Shown here one piece after another: positions 21,620-33,070 of a stretch of DNA of 64,000 nucleotides. Both the position numbers and the translations under genes were made by a program. The DNA comes from Sepioteuthis lessoniana (Eukaryota; Mollusca; Cephalopoda; Myopsida; Loliginidae). The notes under the pieces were generated by a model. It saw nothing but the letters and a program-made list of their open reading frames with translations, did not search any database and was not told the origin of the DNA. Every line of letters starts with the position of its first letter. Position 1 is the first letter of the stretch. The stretch covers positions 62,180,965 to 62,244,964 of the forward strand of contig OY757911.1 in NCBI GenBank assembly GCA_963585895.1, read 5' to 3'.

Positions 21620-23260
21620 CGTAGAGCTAAGAAAATAAAAGAATTTAGGAAAGAATTAAGATCCCTCAAGAAAGCTTATAAAAAATCAAATGGCGAGGAA
21701 CACCGATCCCTTAAGGAGCTCCGAGTATTACTCAGGGAGAAACTGAGGACAATATGGCGTGCTGAATGCCATAGAAGAAGAAAAGAGATCAGCTTTCTGG
21801 CTAACCCTTTCGGCTTTGCAAGAATATTGCTTGGGGAGAAACTGAATGGTCAGTTAGAGGCATCCGAGGAGGAAATAAACGACTTTCTCAGTAATTCTAT
21901 GGGTGACTCATTTAACTTTCTAGAACTCGGCGTGAACAACAATCTGATTACACAAAAGCCACCTGAGCTTCCATTTAATTTCAGAATGGCCACCTGGAGG
22001 AGTTGTGAGAGTTTCGAGAGCCAACTCAGCTCCCAGACTGAGCGGAGTACCTAATATGGTTTATAAAAGATGTTGTGGAATCTTGCAGAGACTGTGGAAA
22101 ATATTGAGTCATCTTGATGAGAGGAAGGGTAATGGAACTGTATGAAGGTGTATGGATCCCTAAGAAAGAAGGATCGAAGTCATTGAACCAATTCAGGTTA
22201 ATTTTACTTTTGAATACCGAATGTAAGATCTTTTTCAGGATATTATCGACTCGTACCTCGAAATACGTGTTAGAGAATAAGTAGATTGACACATCTGTCC
22301 AGAAAGGAGAGATTACAGGTATATCTGGTTGTCTGGAACATTGTGGAGACCTTACTCCACTCCTAAGAGAGGCAAAAGAAATCAAGAACGACCAGACAGT
22401 ATTTTGACTGGACCATGCAAATGCTTATTTTTCCATGCAGTAAAAACTGGTAGGAGAGGCTTTAAAGAGACACTTTGTTCCACCATCAGTGAGCGATCGC
22501 ATAACAAATTAATATACCAACTTTCAGGTCCGAGTATTGTCAAAAACTACATCAGAATGGCATACTCTGGAGAAATGCACTATCACCGAGTGCACAATGT
22601 CCATTATTCTCTTTACACTGGTCATGAACATGCTGATGAAGGTAACCAAGATCAAATGAAGAGGAACTCTTAAGTCTGGAGTTCGTCAACCCCTAAATAG
22701 AGCCAATATGGTTGATTTGACTGTAGCAACAGCATCAATTACTGGAGGCAGGTGGCTTCTGAAAGACTTAGAGGAAGACATTACATGGGCTAGAATGAAA
22801 TTAAAATCAGGCCTATGTCCAGATCCCTAGTCTTAAAGAAAGTCAAAATCTCAGAGAAAGTCCTATTTAAAATCGCAGGAGTAACAATTCAAACTCTGAA
22901 AGAAAAGCCTGTGAAGAGCCTGAGAAATATCTTCCATAACAGCCTGAAGGACACAGCCCCGATCCAATAGACTATAAAAGAGTCTAAACAAGGTTGACAA
23001 ACCAGGAATGCCAGAGCGTTTTAAAGCACGGCTGTTCCAACACGCAATTCTTCCCCGAATTCTTTTGACATTACTTCTCAATGAATTTCCAACGACCACT
23101 GTAGAGACACTAGAAAGAGCAATCAGAAAATGGTTGAGAAGAAGGTTTGGTGTGCTAAAATCTTTGATTATTGTAGCACTCTATGGTAAGAGCAACACCT
23201 TTCAGCTCTTATTTAGTAGTCTAATAGAAGATTTTAAAGTATTAATGATATGATAACGGC
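21620..23260 (+). pseudogene. Reverse transcriptase region of the R2-like element
   Basis: Readable blocks in order: R-R-K-E-I-S-F-L-A-N-P-F (~21777), F-R-L-I-L-L-L-N-T-E (~22194), V-Q-K-G-E-I-T-G-I-S-G-C (~22299), L-D-H-A-N-A-Y (~22410), C-T-I-T-E-C-T-M-S-I-I-L-F-T-L (~22576), N-M-V-D-L-T (22705), I-T-W-A-R-M-K-L-K (~22785), K-P-V-K-S-L (~22905) and F-Q-H-A-I-L-P-R-I-L (~23035). These correspond to RT palm/fingers and thumb blocks. The catalytic [FY]-x-D-D box is replaced by N-M-V-D, losing one Asp. Stops at several places confirm a pseudogene. Confidence 0.8.
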
Positions 23261-23639
23261 TGCAATTTAGAGAATCTAAAGACCCCCCAGACTGTTGGCT
23301 GCTGGTGTCCGAACAAGACCTGTCAGGAGTTGCAAGCACCGGAGGAGAGAATCAGATATAAGAGTATACAAGAGGTAAAGCGGGGCTTGGTTATTTCAAC
23401 AATGCAAAGATTTAAGTAGGTGCTAACTTATCTAAGAGGAAGTGTAAACGGGTATGGAAGAGACAAAATACTGCTAGATGGTAAGACTAAGTAAGCATGA
23501 AGCCTGGACAAAATGGTATGTACTTGAAAGGAAGGTCAGGTAGTCAGATTGGTAGCGAGGGAATTTCAGCGAAGAGAGGTTTCTGAGCCATTTAGTTTAT
23601 GATGTCTTGAATATATCATCCAAATTACACATATAGTGC

Positions 23640-24300
23640 AAGACCGAAACCACCAATTGTCTATGTCGAAAGCGGGCCACTCTACAGAACATCCTCAGCA
23701 GCTACCCCAAAACCCTTCGTAATAGTCGGTATCCTTGACGCCACGAATAAGCCTTGAATTCAATAGCTTTTTATGTCAGTTAAGCAATAAGAAATAGTAA
23801 ATATCAACCAAGGAAGAGACTGACTTTAATTCCTTTCATTAAATCGGGAGCAAAAGAGAAGAGGCAGAGAAACCCAAGATCAAGCCGGCTTTCAGCGGCA
23901 ACGGATTGGCAGTTGATGGTGGATATAAAGACAGTTAAAGTTCCCTAGACGCATAACTGAGACAGCATTTAGACCAGATCTACTTTCTGACAGCACTCAA
24001 AATTGCATTATTTGGGAGCTCTCCGTGCCATTGGAGGAACTCCTGATCTATGCAAAGCAAAGGAAAAGAGCGAAATACCATGAAATGGTCGAACTATGTC
24101 GGTGGGACTCATGAAAAATTGATTATGATCCAATAGAAATGGGGTGAAGGGGCTTTACTGAATAATTATAATTCAAAGATAGGAACAGTGAGAGCAGCGA
24201 GGGCAAAATCAATTAGGAACATGACCAACGCTGTTCTATTTGATTCCAAATGGATTTAGCTCCTCTTTGGAGGAGGGAAAAATCAATGGAAGAAGTTGAT
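23640..24300 (+). pseudogene. Restriction-like endonuclease (PD-X12-E) of the R2-like element
   Basis: The zinc-knuckle remnant C-R-K-R-A-T-L-Q-N-I-L-S-S-Y lies at ~23665, with the His and last Cys positions changed to Asn and Tyr. At 23965-24115 one open frame reads F-R-P-D, twelve residues, then E-L-S-V-P-L-E-E and K-R-A-K-Y-H-E-M-V-E. Pro-Asp (codons at 23974-23979), Glu (24016-24018) and the K-x-K-Y segment match the catalytic pattern of R2-type endonucleases, which nick the insertion site. A stop follows at 24115. Further decayed coding reaches about 24300. Confidence 0.75.
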
Positions 24301-24309
24301 ATTTTAAAA

Positions 24310-25780
24310 TTATTTTCCTAACGAACATCAACCACCTGTTCGAGCATGAAGTGCTTAATCCCAACCTATTGAATTGGTGATTCGAGAAAAAAAAGGAACT
24401 AGAGGAGGAAGAAGAAAAAGTCTAGATTAAGGACAGATCGCATAGAGATATTAGGAAAAGGACCTTGTGGTTACTAATTAAATTTGTATTTTTTCTCTTT
24501 GAATAGTTTAATTATATTAATTAAAAGGGGAAATCAGTAAATTCATTCGATAATTTTAATCGATTTGGAGAAGGCACGGTCATTAATTGGTTTCTTCTCA
24601 CAGCTCAAATAGGAGACAGAAGTAAATTGCTCAAAGTAGTTATAACTCGTTAAATAGAGGTAGACAGCAGTCCCACGTGAGTTGACTAGTTATGTGATAA
24701 GCTGTTCTGAAAGCTTTCCGTGCTTACTTATTTCGATAAAAACTCGAAGGACAGTAAGATTACCTAAGATGTCTCAATTAATCATTCGTTAATTACGTAA
24801 ATCAATCCATTAGGTTTTACTCATTTTCATTCGATTTTTATTCTGCCACTCGTCCCAGTTATGTCTTTGTGCTCTTTTTCATAATAGCATCGTTATTGGC
24901 TAATGTGTGTACTAGTATACATTTGAGTGTGTGTCGTTGAATGTGGGTGTGCTTGCAGAAGTATGGAGACGTGATCAAGGTATTTCAGTAACATGAGACT
25001 TTTAAACGTTGACTGAAAACGTTAATGATAAGGAATAATGAAAATCAAAATCGTTCATAGTAGCATAGGGAAAAAACTGGTTAGCACGAGGCGTTACTTT
25101 TACTCCCTCCTCTTTAAAAAGTCTGAGAACGGCAGGAATTAAAACCCATTCGAAAAAAAATTTTCGGAAATAATCATAGAACGATAAAATTAATAATATA
25201 TTTGCAGTATCCACTTTTTATATTTTTCGATAAATCTAGATTAATAGTTACAGAACGACGAACATTTTAAGATTTCGCCAAATAATTGCGTAAAGGAGTT
25301 AAAAAAGGCGAGGATAGGTAGTTTCGTTTTAATTTTCCTTTTAAAATAGGAATGATTAAATTAAAAACCCGCTAGATTTTTTAAGGAAAAAGTTAAATAA
25401 GTTAATAAATAATGGTTGTGTAATAACATTAGGAATCAGCACAGCAAAGATACAAAGTTTTAAATTTAGAAATGAGTCGAATGATGGTCATGATGAATAT
25501 ACCAGAATAGGCATCCGTGAGTTTGTAATCAAGTGAAACGGGTAGAAAGAGTAAATTTCTTTAAATAGGGGAGGGTGGGGGAATAAACTTTTCTCTTTGG
25601 CTAGCGCTGGAAATAAAACGTACGAGTATTTTCCGTTAGGGTTGGGGGAAGAAAATACATTGCACAAAGCTGTCAAGAAGACAGGCCGGGGAATTCCATA
25701 CCCAGGTCGGGGTTGCGGTCGGAGCCGATATGATGTGAAACAGCCCGAAATTAGTAATGAAGAAAATGCATCACTGAAGA
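24310..25780. other. Unrecognised stretch
   Basis: AT-rich and mostly featureless. A 67-codon open frame on the plus strand at 25597-25800 (GC-richer, G-R-G-I-P-Y-P-G-R-G-C-G) is not recognised. Its last 37 bases resemble 20934-20972, next to another (TA)n. I do not call it a gene. Confidence 0.4.
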
Positions 25781-25812
25781 TCATCCTTGAGACATCTTGA
25801 AATGTATTCTTT

Positions 25813-25814
<2 letters not shown>

Positions 25815-25876
<62 letters not shown>
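25815..25876. repeat. (TA)n(GA)n microsatellite
   Basis: About 18 TA units followed by about 13 GA units. Confidence 0.95.
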
Positions 25877-25881
<5 letters not shown>

Positions 25882-25892
25882 AAGAGAGAGAA

Positions 25893-26130
25893 ACAATGGT
25901 TAGAATGTTCGCCAATTGTCCGGGAGACCAAGGTTCAATGTCAGGTTGAGGCATACCAAAGAATTTTAAAAAATGGTAATTTATGCCTTCTTTTTACAAC
26001 TCAGTATTAAGAGGTGCGGATCAAGAGTAAATGAAGCAATGTAGGGAAAGGGGTAGAACTCTCCCCCACATTTTAATGTAGTAGCAATGGAAAAAGGAGC
26101 CTTCGAGTCGCACTCGACAAACGTCGACTA
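25893..26130 (+). mobile_element. SINE-A copy
   Basis: Head aatggttagaatgttcgcc, B box region AAGGTTCAATGTC, body caaagaattttaaaaaatgg, agtattaagaggtgcggatc, agggaaaggggtagaactct, tagtagcaatgg and tcgagtcgcactcgac. The head lies directly after the (TA)n(GA)n run. Confidence 0.85.
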
Positions 26131-26134
26131 AATA

Positions 26135-26660
26135 ATCTATATTGATTCAGAGAGTGATAACCGTAATGCAACAAATGTCTGTTTACCCACCAAATCGCCA
26201 GTCCAGTGGATTTTATGTTCGCTAATTTCGGTTTTGTATTCGCTTTATACGCGACTAAACAAATTTCTTTTACTAACGAAGCTCTGTCTGTGGAACTTAA
26301 AATTCGCTGACAGTATTCCTCGTAGTTTGTTTACGTTATAACACTTAAGTGCATCTGGTGATGAGAGTCAAAGTCTTGAGATTTGGGCATTTTGAAGTAC
26401 CAGTTTGTAGCCATTACTCCCTGATTCAATCGTAACCGGAGGGTTGGTACCTGTTGGTTCCTATGGGTTAAATCGATCTGCTTAAAACTATTTGTATAAT
26501 AATAATACAGTAATTTGAAATTTATTTGTATCAGAAATACTTGATATCATATAGCTGGATGCAATAACTCGTTCGAAATAATGTTGGCGATTCAGTAGCC
26601 TCCAGTCACCCGAATAACCTTAAATGAGTGCATATACCGTTAAAGGAAATCATTCAACCC
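26135..26660. other. No recognisable feature
   Basis: Mixed-composition unique sequence with no supported gene. A phrase at 26185-26220 (tgtttacccaccaaatcgcc, agtccagtggattttatg) recurs in variant form at 27631-27668 (tttacataccagttcgccag, tctagcggatttcatg). Confidence 0.45.
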
Positions 26661-26665
26661 ATAAG

Positions 26666-26667
<2 letters not shown>

Positions 26668-26726
<59 letters not shown>
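26668..26726. repeat. (CT)n(TA)n microsatellite
   Basis: About 8 CT units and about 22 TA units. Confidence 0.95.
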
Positions 26727-26731
<5 letters not shown>

Positions 26732-26937
26732 CATATAAGCGTGTGTGTATGATTGCGTGTGTGGGGGTGATTTCTGTCTCAATTTTATTTTTTTAATTTG
26801 GGTAGTTTCACACATTCAGAAACCCACCAAGTAAATAATTATAAAGATATTAACTAAAGAGACATGGAAATGACTTTCTGTCAAATATCTACAATGTATA
26901 CTAATTTCTTTCGATAGAATGGTATCTTTTAAGCAAG

Positions 26938-27605
26938 GTTGGTTGGTTGGTTCGTTCGTTGTGTTTTATGGATTATCAACCCTTCTCGGTTATTTAATGC
27001 TAAATTCTGTTTATACATATACATAATTTGTAAACGAATCGTTTTTAGTTAACATTTTAAACAAGCCAGAGCTTATTTGTCAGCAATCAAATGGTTTTAA
27101 GTATTGTGCTTTGGCACTAATAATTCTGTTTAATATTAATCATTTGTTTGCGCACAGTTAAACAGTTGAAAATATTTTTACCAAACTCGAATAATTCTAT
27201 TTAGCTTTAATCATTTGTTTACCCTCAGTTAAATGGTTTCAAGTATTTCCATCTAATAACAATAATTTTATTTAGCATTAATCATTTGCAGGCTCACAGT
27301 TAAATATTTTAAGTATGGCTATGTAACACTAACAATTCAATTCAAAACTAGTCATTCTTTTTGCGCACAGCTAAATGGTTAAATCATTCAATTTGACCCA
27401 TAGATGGCACCCTAACAAGTACTAATACTCAGGATCAGAGTTGACTTGCAAGTAATGGCAATAAACACATCCTCCCAAAGCCCAAGGCCTAAAACCACAC
27501 CATCAGATGGTTTAGTGCTATACCGAGAACATTCGTTTGGAATAGGGTTTGCAAAGATGCAGTTGGTGTATTCTAGAGCTCCAGACGACTAGGCTAACCT
27601 GGAGT
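26938..27605 (-). mobile_element. Family B, full length
   Basis: One of the best complete copies. On the plus strand it starts with the reversed tail (ggttggttggttcgttcg, tttatggattatcaaccctt, ggttatttaatgctaaattc), then runs through about four repeats of the middle phrase (catttgtttgc(g/c)cacagttaaa, aatggttttaagtattg) to 27380. The body follows (cccatagatggcacccta, accatcagatggtttagtgc, gatgcagttggtgtattcta) to the head at 27600. Length is about 665 bp. Confidence 0.85.
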
Positions 27606-28650
27606 GGTAACTTGAATGTACTGAAGATGTGTTTACATACCAGTTCGCCAGTCTAGCGGATTTCATGCTTTCTAAATTCAACTCTGCGATCGTCTTAATA
27701 CACTCAACTAATCTCAGTAATTAACTCGGTCATGTCGATGAAACTTTGAATATGATGACTTCGTCTCTTACACAGGAGTAAAGACCCCATAAAAAAGGCG
27801 TCCTGGGTATGACATAAACGGCATCTGATGGTAAGGGTCCAGTAATATACATCCAAAGTAATGGCCTTTTGGACGTAACTGTATATATTACGATTAGAAC
27901 CTACAAAATTATAAACATCTTTTTTTAGCCTTGAACTATTATGCATGTACATTTAAACAGCCATTATCCATCTAATATCGTAAAAGATTGATCATTCACA
28001 AAATATACTGAATTATTTTGTATGTTGCATGACTGCTCAACATGCAAGTAGCGTTTAATTTTATGCTTTCAGAAGTAGCGATATCATATCTAAGACATGC
28101 TATTAATGAAAGTAATGAAGTTTGTGCGTGTCAATAATGAAAAAAAGTCTTAATATAATCGACGCAATAAATAATTCTCTCAAGAATAAACAGTATTAGG
28201 ACCGAAATATGAAAACACTCATCGGTGGAATTCAGGCAACGTACGTTCTTTTACAGTTCTCTATAAACTGCATATTCATTCCATTTTTGGACTTACTTCT
28301 GAATTGAGAAAATGCGCTTAATCAGGAATATATAAGCGTAGACATTAATCGGTCAATGATTTCCATATACTTTCTGTCTTATACTGATATAAATATCGTT
28401 GAAAGAAACATAATAAATAAACATAATAGAACTCAATCTTAGTAATAGCTCCTTCCAATTCAATATCGTAAATTACATCCAGACCCTAGGAACATTTATT
28501 AGAACGGAAAGGGCACCAATATACGCCACCCTAACCTCAGGATATTCAGAAAAAATATATATGAAATTATAGGTAAAAAAAATTCAGCAACAACATAAAA
28601 TGAGAATTTACTACGTCATGGAAGAGATATTTAGAATTGTTTCATATTCA
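27606..28650. other. No recognisable feature
   Basis: AT-rich DNA. No gene or repeat family supported, apart from the short phrase shared with 26185. Confidence 0.45.
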
Positions 28651-28654
28651 GGTA

Positions 28655-29625
28655 ATGCCCATTGGGAAAAATTAACGAACTACACAACTTACAGTTAACC
28701 CTACACACCAAAATGAAAATCACAATGGAACAGAGCTTTAAAGAACTACCATTTTTGACATACACATAAAAAACGAAAATGGCAAAATCATCACAGACAT
28801 CCAACAATACCTCCACTACAATAGTCACTACCCTAAAAGCTGCATAAAATCCATCCCTTACACTCTAGCACGGAGAATATGCACCATAATGACTAACAAA
28901 AACCTCAGAAAGATTCGCCTTAAAGAGCTACACACAAACCTTTACCAGAGAGGATTCCCAACAACACAGATAAATAGGGGATTCGAATTAGCAGAAAAAT
29001 ACCACAAAAAGAACCAGGAAACTTAAAAAAAACGTAACGAAAATCCCTTGCATGCATCGCAATCTACAATAAAACCAACTCAGAACAATTCACTCAGTAC
29101 TTAAAAACAATGAAAAAATCAAAGAACTACAATACACAACAAAAGTCATTAAAAGCCAGACAACCCTAAAAATCTTTTAAAAATACTCACCTCTTCTATA
29201 TTTGGAGAAAACATAAAACAAGGAGTTACTAAATGCAAAAAAATAAATAAATAAATACAGATGTGGAGTATATGATGCAATTATAGAAGGAAAGTCTTAT
29301 ACCTTCAAAAACCATACCACAAAATTCATGATAAGTAAAGACTTAATCTACAACTCAAAAAAGTAGTCTACATAATCGAATGTAACAATTGTAAAGAAGT
29401 ATACATAGGATCGACACACGTTCTCAATACCAGAATATCACTCCACAAAAGCAATATTAAAATATCAGAAAAAAATGAAAATTAAATGTATCCAAACACT
29501 TAAACGAATGTATTAACAAAATCTAAAACAATGCCTGTATATCAAACATAGGACTACACATTACCCCAAAAGAAAAAAACCTTCATAGAAAAATTCAAAC
29601 TCAAGCTAAATAAAATAATCTATAC
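28655..29625 (+). pseudogene. Penelope-like element with GIY-YIG nuclease
   Basis: The 5' part at 28740-29027 reads K-N-E-N-G-K-I-I-T-D-I, Q-Q-Y-L-H-Y-N-S, K-S-I-P-Y-T-L-A-R-R-I-C and E-L-H-T-N-L-Y-Q-R-G-F-P, the RT connection region of Penelope-like elements. A short in-frame loss between T-D-I and Q-Q-Y is likely. The nuclease domain at 29362-29600 reads V-V-Y-I-I-E-C-N-N-C-K-E-V-Y-I-G then L-N-T-R-I-S-L-H-K-S-N-I-K, containing the GIY-YIG core and its conserved Arg. The end F-I-E-K-F-K is at ~29585. Stops and shifts occur at 29028, ~29160 and ~29480. The RT catalytic palm is absent. Confidence 0.85.
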
Positions 29626-29663
29626 ATACACACAAGCAGAAACAAATATACGCATGTATATAA

Positions 29664-29796
29664 GTAAGTAAAGTTGGCGACCGTAGACGAGGACGACCAG
29701 AAGGCTCTCTTTTCAATAGCTACTACACCGATGTTTAGGGGAGGGCGCTACTCCTTTCCCTAGATTGCTCAACTTTACCTCTGATAGGTACCTTAT
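29664..29796 (-). mobile_element. SINE-A, 3' half only
   Basis: The plus strand shows aagtaaagttggcgaccgta, agaaggctctcttttcaata, ctactacaccgatg and cctttccctagattgctcaa. The tRNA-like head has been replaced by (TA)n at 29792-29812. Confidence 0.85.
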
Positions 29797-29839
29797 ATAT
29801 ATATATATATATATGCACACATACACACAAAAAATAATT

Positions 29840-29945
29840 GTAAAAAGTAATTGCCAGTCAAATTTTAAACTACATTACTTCAAAAGAAAAACGATTCAAA
29901 GAAATATTCAAGCCCACACTGAATAAAATATAAGGTATACACACA
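29840..29945 (+). mobile_element. Second copy of a Penelope-like 3' coding end
   Basis: acattacttcaaaagaaaaa, gattcaaagaaatattcaag and cacactgaataaaat parallel 29555-29610 at the end of the element upstream (acattaccccaaaag, catagaaaaattcaaactca, gctaaataaaat). This is a partial tandem duplication or a second insertion. Penelope-like elements are known for partial tandem copies. Confidence 0.55.
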
Positions 29946-30060
29946 GAGACAGAAAAAATACACACACATAAAGGAAAGAGGAAAAATGTAGTAGTTAGTT
30001 GAATTCTAAACCATTTTAACAAAAAAAAAACGACCAATAAACTCAATAGAATATCAACTT

Positions 30061-30315
30061 TAAGTTGGCGACCATAGTCGAAGGAGACCAGAAGGCTCCC
30101 TTTTCAATAGCTACTACACCGAGGTGTAGGGGAGGGAGTTACTCCTTTCCCTGGATTGCTCCACTTTATCCTTATTCTGTAACTTATAATGCTGAGTGTT
30201 AAGCAAGGTGGCATCAAGTATCATTTTTTGACTTTTTGGTATGACTCGACCTGGTATTGAACCCAGATCCCCCAGACAGTTGGCGAACACTCAACCCACT
30301 AGACCAATGAGCCAG
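30061..30315 (-). mobile_element. SINE-A copy, full length
   Basis: The plus strand begins taagttggcgaccatagtcg and runs through ctactacaccgaggtgtagg, tccctggattgctccacttt, ataatgctgagtgttaagca and ggtatgactcgacctggtat. It ends in the reversed tRNA-like head (B box tattgaacccag; A box side cactcaacccactagacc). Confidence 0.9.
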
Positions 30316-30394
30316 TATATCAACTATATACTCCCAGAAACAAACATGTACGCACATATATATACACACACACATATACACAAAACACACTCAA

Positions 30395-30682
30395 CGACCA
30401 GATTAAAGCTTAATGGAATATCAAATATCAAAGATTAATTGGGTAAATAAAAATGTACGCACAAGGGAGAATAGGAGACATACACTAAGAAAAGAGAAAG
30501 AAGATAATGAAAGAACCAACCCTTACAAGGAATCTAATACGAAACAGTTACATCTATTCAAATCGATACCACTCCTAAAAAATATTAAATGTTCTCTTAT
30601 GAAAGCAACAAGCTGGAAACATATTATATGTAAGAATGAAATACGTAATTCTTCAAAATCTATAAATCTCTTTGTGGACCTA

Positions 30683-30690
<8 letters not shown>
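30395..30690 (+). mobile_element. Penelope-like 3' untranslated region
   Basis: It ends with tgttctcttatgaaagcaac, aagctggaaacat, aatctataaatctctttgtg and gacctacta, also present at 62355-62520 and partly at 18850-18950. It is followed immediately by (TA)n. No coding is recognised in the 106-codon frame that overlaps it. Confidence 0.5.

Positions 30691-30732
<42 letters not shown>
30688..30732. repeat. (TA)n microsatellite
   Basis: About 22 TA units at the end of a Penelope-like 3' region. Confidence 0.95.
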
Positions 30733-30734
<2 letters not shown>

Positions 30735-30735
<1 letters not shown>

Positions 30736-31595
30736 TTCATGGTAGTATCAGTGACACTGGGTTTTATGCTTAATCCATTCGTCAGACAGAGTGAAAGATT
30801 TTTTAAAAAGACAGATTGATATGGTAAATTTGTTTTGTTTTGGTGGTGTTAGAGGGAGGATTTTGTTTGTGTGTACATGTGCCTAATTTTGCGTGGGTTT
30901 GAATGTTAGTGTGTTTGTGTATGTGCTGTCGCTTGCACATACATATATAAGTATATCTGCACATAAAATGGTATGCATTTTTGTATTGTCAATAATCATA
31001 ATCACTATTTTCCCCATTATTGCATTATGAACTCCCACTAGTATTTTCAGAGACCATTATGATCATCGTTGTTACATTTATTATTATTTATATTGTAAAA
31101 GCTACCCAAAACTTAATATAATTTTTTTTAACCTGACCATAAATACCACATTAGAAAACCTATAAGTACAGCAATAACCGTTGACAACACAATGATTATC
31201 ACAATAAAAAGAAATACAAATAAATAAAGAATAAAACAACAAAAGATCTTTCAAAAAAAGTAACGTGATGATTTTGATTTTGATCATAATTATCATTCAA
31301 TTATATTCGCCATGAAACAGACATTTCTTATCCACATCAAATAAACCTTTACCTATTTGAAATATGGGTAGGATCCAGAGGAAAAAGAAATCATTCTGAC
31401 AGTAACAATTATTTTCCATCCCCTCCCAACTACTTTTCCCTTGTCACACTTCTCATACTCTTTCCTTTGCCTCACCCCTTCCCACCAACCGAGAGCGGAA
31501 ATATGTATATATATATGTAAAGATGTATACAATTATATGCGCAAATATATTTATATATATGCACAAGCAACAGGACATACACAAACACACTAACA
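30735..31595. other. No recognisable feature
   Basis: AT-rich, with scattered short TA and TG runs. No supported gene. Confidence 0.45.
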
Positions 31596-31599
31596 CAGT

Positions 31600-32470
31600 A
31601 ACTTTTTTTTAGATGTAATTCTCAATTTAAGTAACAATTCTTATAAACCATTTAGTAAGTTTGATGCTATACCAACATACATTAATGTTAGTTCTAACCA
31701 CCTGCATCCATAGTTAAACAAATTCCTAATGCGATTAATATTAGAATTAACAGATTATCATCTTCTAAAAGCATATTAATAATCATAAGGATTTTCATAA
31801 CGAAGCTTTATATAATAGCGGTTATAACAATGAACTCAACTATTTGAAGCCAATAGACATTACATAAATAAGGGAAATAATAATGATCCCAAAAATAGGG
31901 AAAACAATGGAACTGATAATATTGTAAATATGGATAATAAAATAAGTAAAATATTAATCAAAATAGACATAGAAATATTATCAGGTTTAACCCTCTCTTT
32001 TGCAAACTCTCAAATATCAATATGGGCAAATATTTTCTAAACAAAGATTTTAAAGATGATAAACCCCTTAGAAAAATTATAAATAATGATATTGTAAAAT
32101 CTAGTTATTCTTGTACTAGCAATATATAAAAAATTAACAATCTCATGTAATTAATAAATAAACTTGACTGGAATAACAATGACAAATTAAAATATTAATC
32201 TAATAGTAAAATAAAAAAAATGAATACCCACTAGGAAATAAATGTAACTTTTATAATATTATATATCAAGCTAACAATTCAACTGAAGAAAATGATAATG
32301 ATAATATAAATATGGATAATAATAAAAGAAAAAATATTAATAAAAATAGATGTAGAAATATCATCTGGTTTAACCCTTCTTTTTGCAAATTTTTTCATAT
32401 CAATAGAGGGAAATTTTCTAGGTTTAATAAACAAACATTTTAAAGATTATAACTCGCTTAGAAAAATAAT
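31600..32470 (+). pseudogene. Penelope-like RT remnant with a partial tandem duplication
   Basis: Blocks in order: L-N-L-S-N-N-S-Y-K-P-F-S-K (~31625), Y-I-N-V-S-S-N-H-L-H-P (~31680), C-R-N-I-I-W/R-F-N-P and F-C-K, N-I-N-M-G-K-Y-F-L, P-L-R-K-I-I-N, then S-Y-S-C-T-S-N. These are the Penelope RT region between the palm and the nuclease (family knowledge). The block around 31905-32090 is repeated at 32290-32465 with an offset of about 383 bases (tcaggtttaaccct at 31981; tctggtttaaccct at 32364). The second copy is cut off at 32470 by family B. Many stops; not functional. Confidence 0.75.
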
Positions 32471-32471
32471 T

Positions 32472-32780
32472 AATTGTTCCCCGGCCACTCTGACCCGGAG
32501 TCCTAGCACCTAAAAGAGTCCTATCTTTGGGTCCAATAGAACATACTATGTGCAAACAAATAACTGATGTTAAATTGTGACTGTTAAGTAGCAATACTAT
32601 AAGTCATTTAACTGAGTCCAATAAAAAATAAAAGAGCTCAGGCTCGTTTAAGAATGTTATTTATAAAAGGAGTTCACAAATCATTTATATGATTAATATA
32701 TGCATAAATAGGATTTGGCATTAAATAATTTACTATGATTGATATGCCATGAAACCAAACCAACAAAACCAACCTAGGGA
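32472..32780 (+). mobile_element. Family B, 5'-truncated
   Basis: It begins at cggccactctgacccggagt, passes through gtcctatctttgggtccaat, one middle phrase and aagaatgttatttataaaag, and ends with the shared tail (ggatttggcattaaataatt, gattgatatgccatgaaacc). It joins the Penelope-like remnant directly. Confidence 0.8.
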
Positions 32781-32789
32781 AATGTATAA

Positions 32790-32912
32790 ATAGTAGGGCA
32801 GTCTAGTCTCTCAAACTTTGATATACCAACTGGTGGAGGTGAAGTAAAGCTCTGAATTAAAACTTCGCTAATAATATTGACTTGTATCAGAACGTGCTCG
32901 TGCGGAGAGATT
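32790..32912 (+). mobile_element. SINE-D 3' part
   Basis: agtagggcagtctagtctct, agtaaagctctgaattaaaa, cttcgctaataatattgact and gtatcagaacgtgctcgtgc match the 3' half of the family. It is followed by (CA)n. Confidence 0.6.
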
Positions 32913-32956
32913 AGTAAAAACATACACATACGCAAAAAACACATACAAAACTACGT

Positions 32957-33069
<113 letters not shown>

Positions 33070-33070
<1 letters not shown>

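Larger units (their letters stand above)
21200..24310 (+). mobile_element. R2-like non-LTR retrotransposon (RLE type), decayed
   Basis: About 3.1 kb of one degraded open frame set with the order expected for site-specific LINEs: a basic linker, reverse transcriptase, a zinc-knuckle remnant and a restriction-like endonuclease. The base composition is visibly less AT-rich than the flanks. It has many stops and frameshifts and no intact ORF. A (TA)n and SINE-D lie just upstream. The 5' limit near 21200 is approximate because the N-terminal region is poorly conserved. Confidence 0.8.

Noticed and set aside
25597-25800. 67-codon ORF with Gly/Arg-rich segment as a gene
   Set aside because: Its end is shared with another (TA)n-flanked site at 20.9 kb, which points to a repeat. 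No domain recognised.
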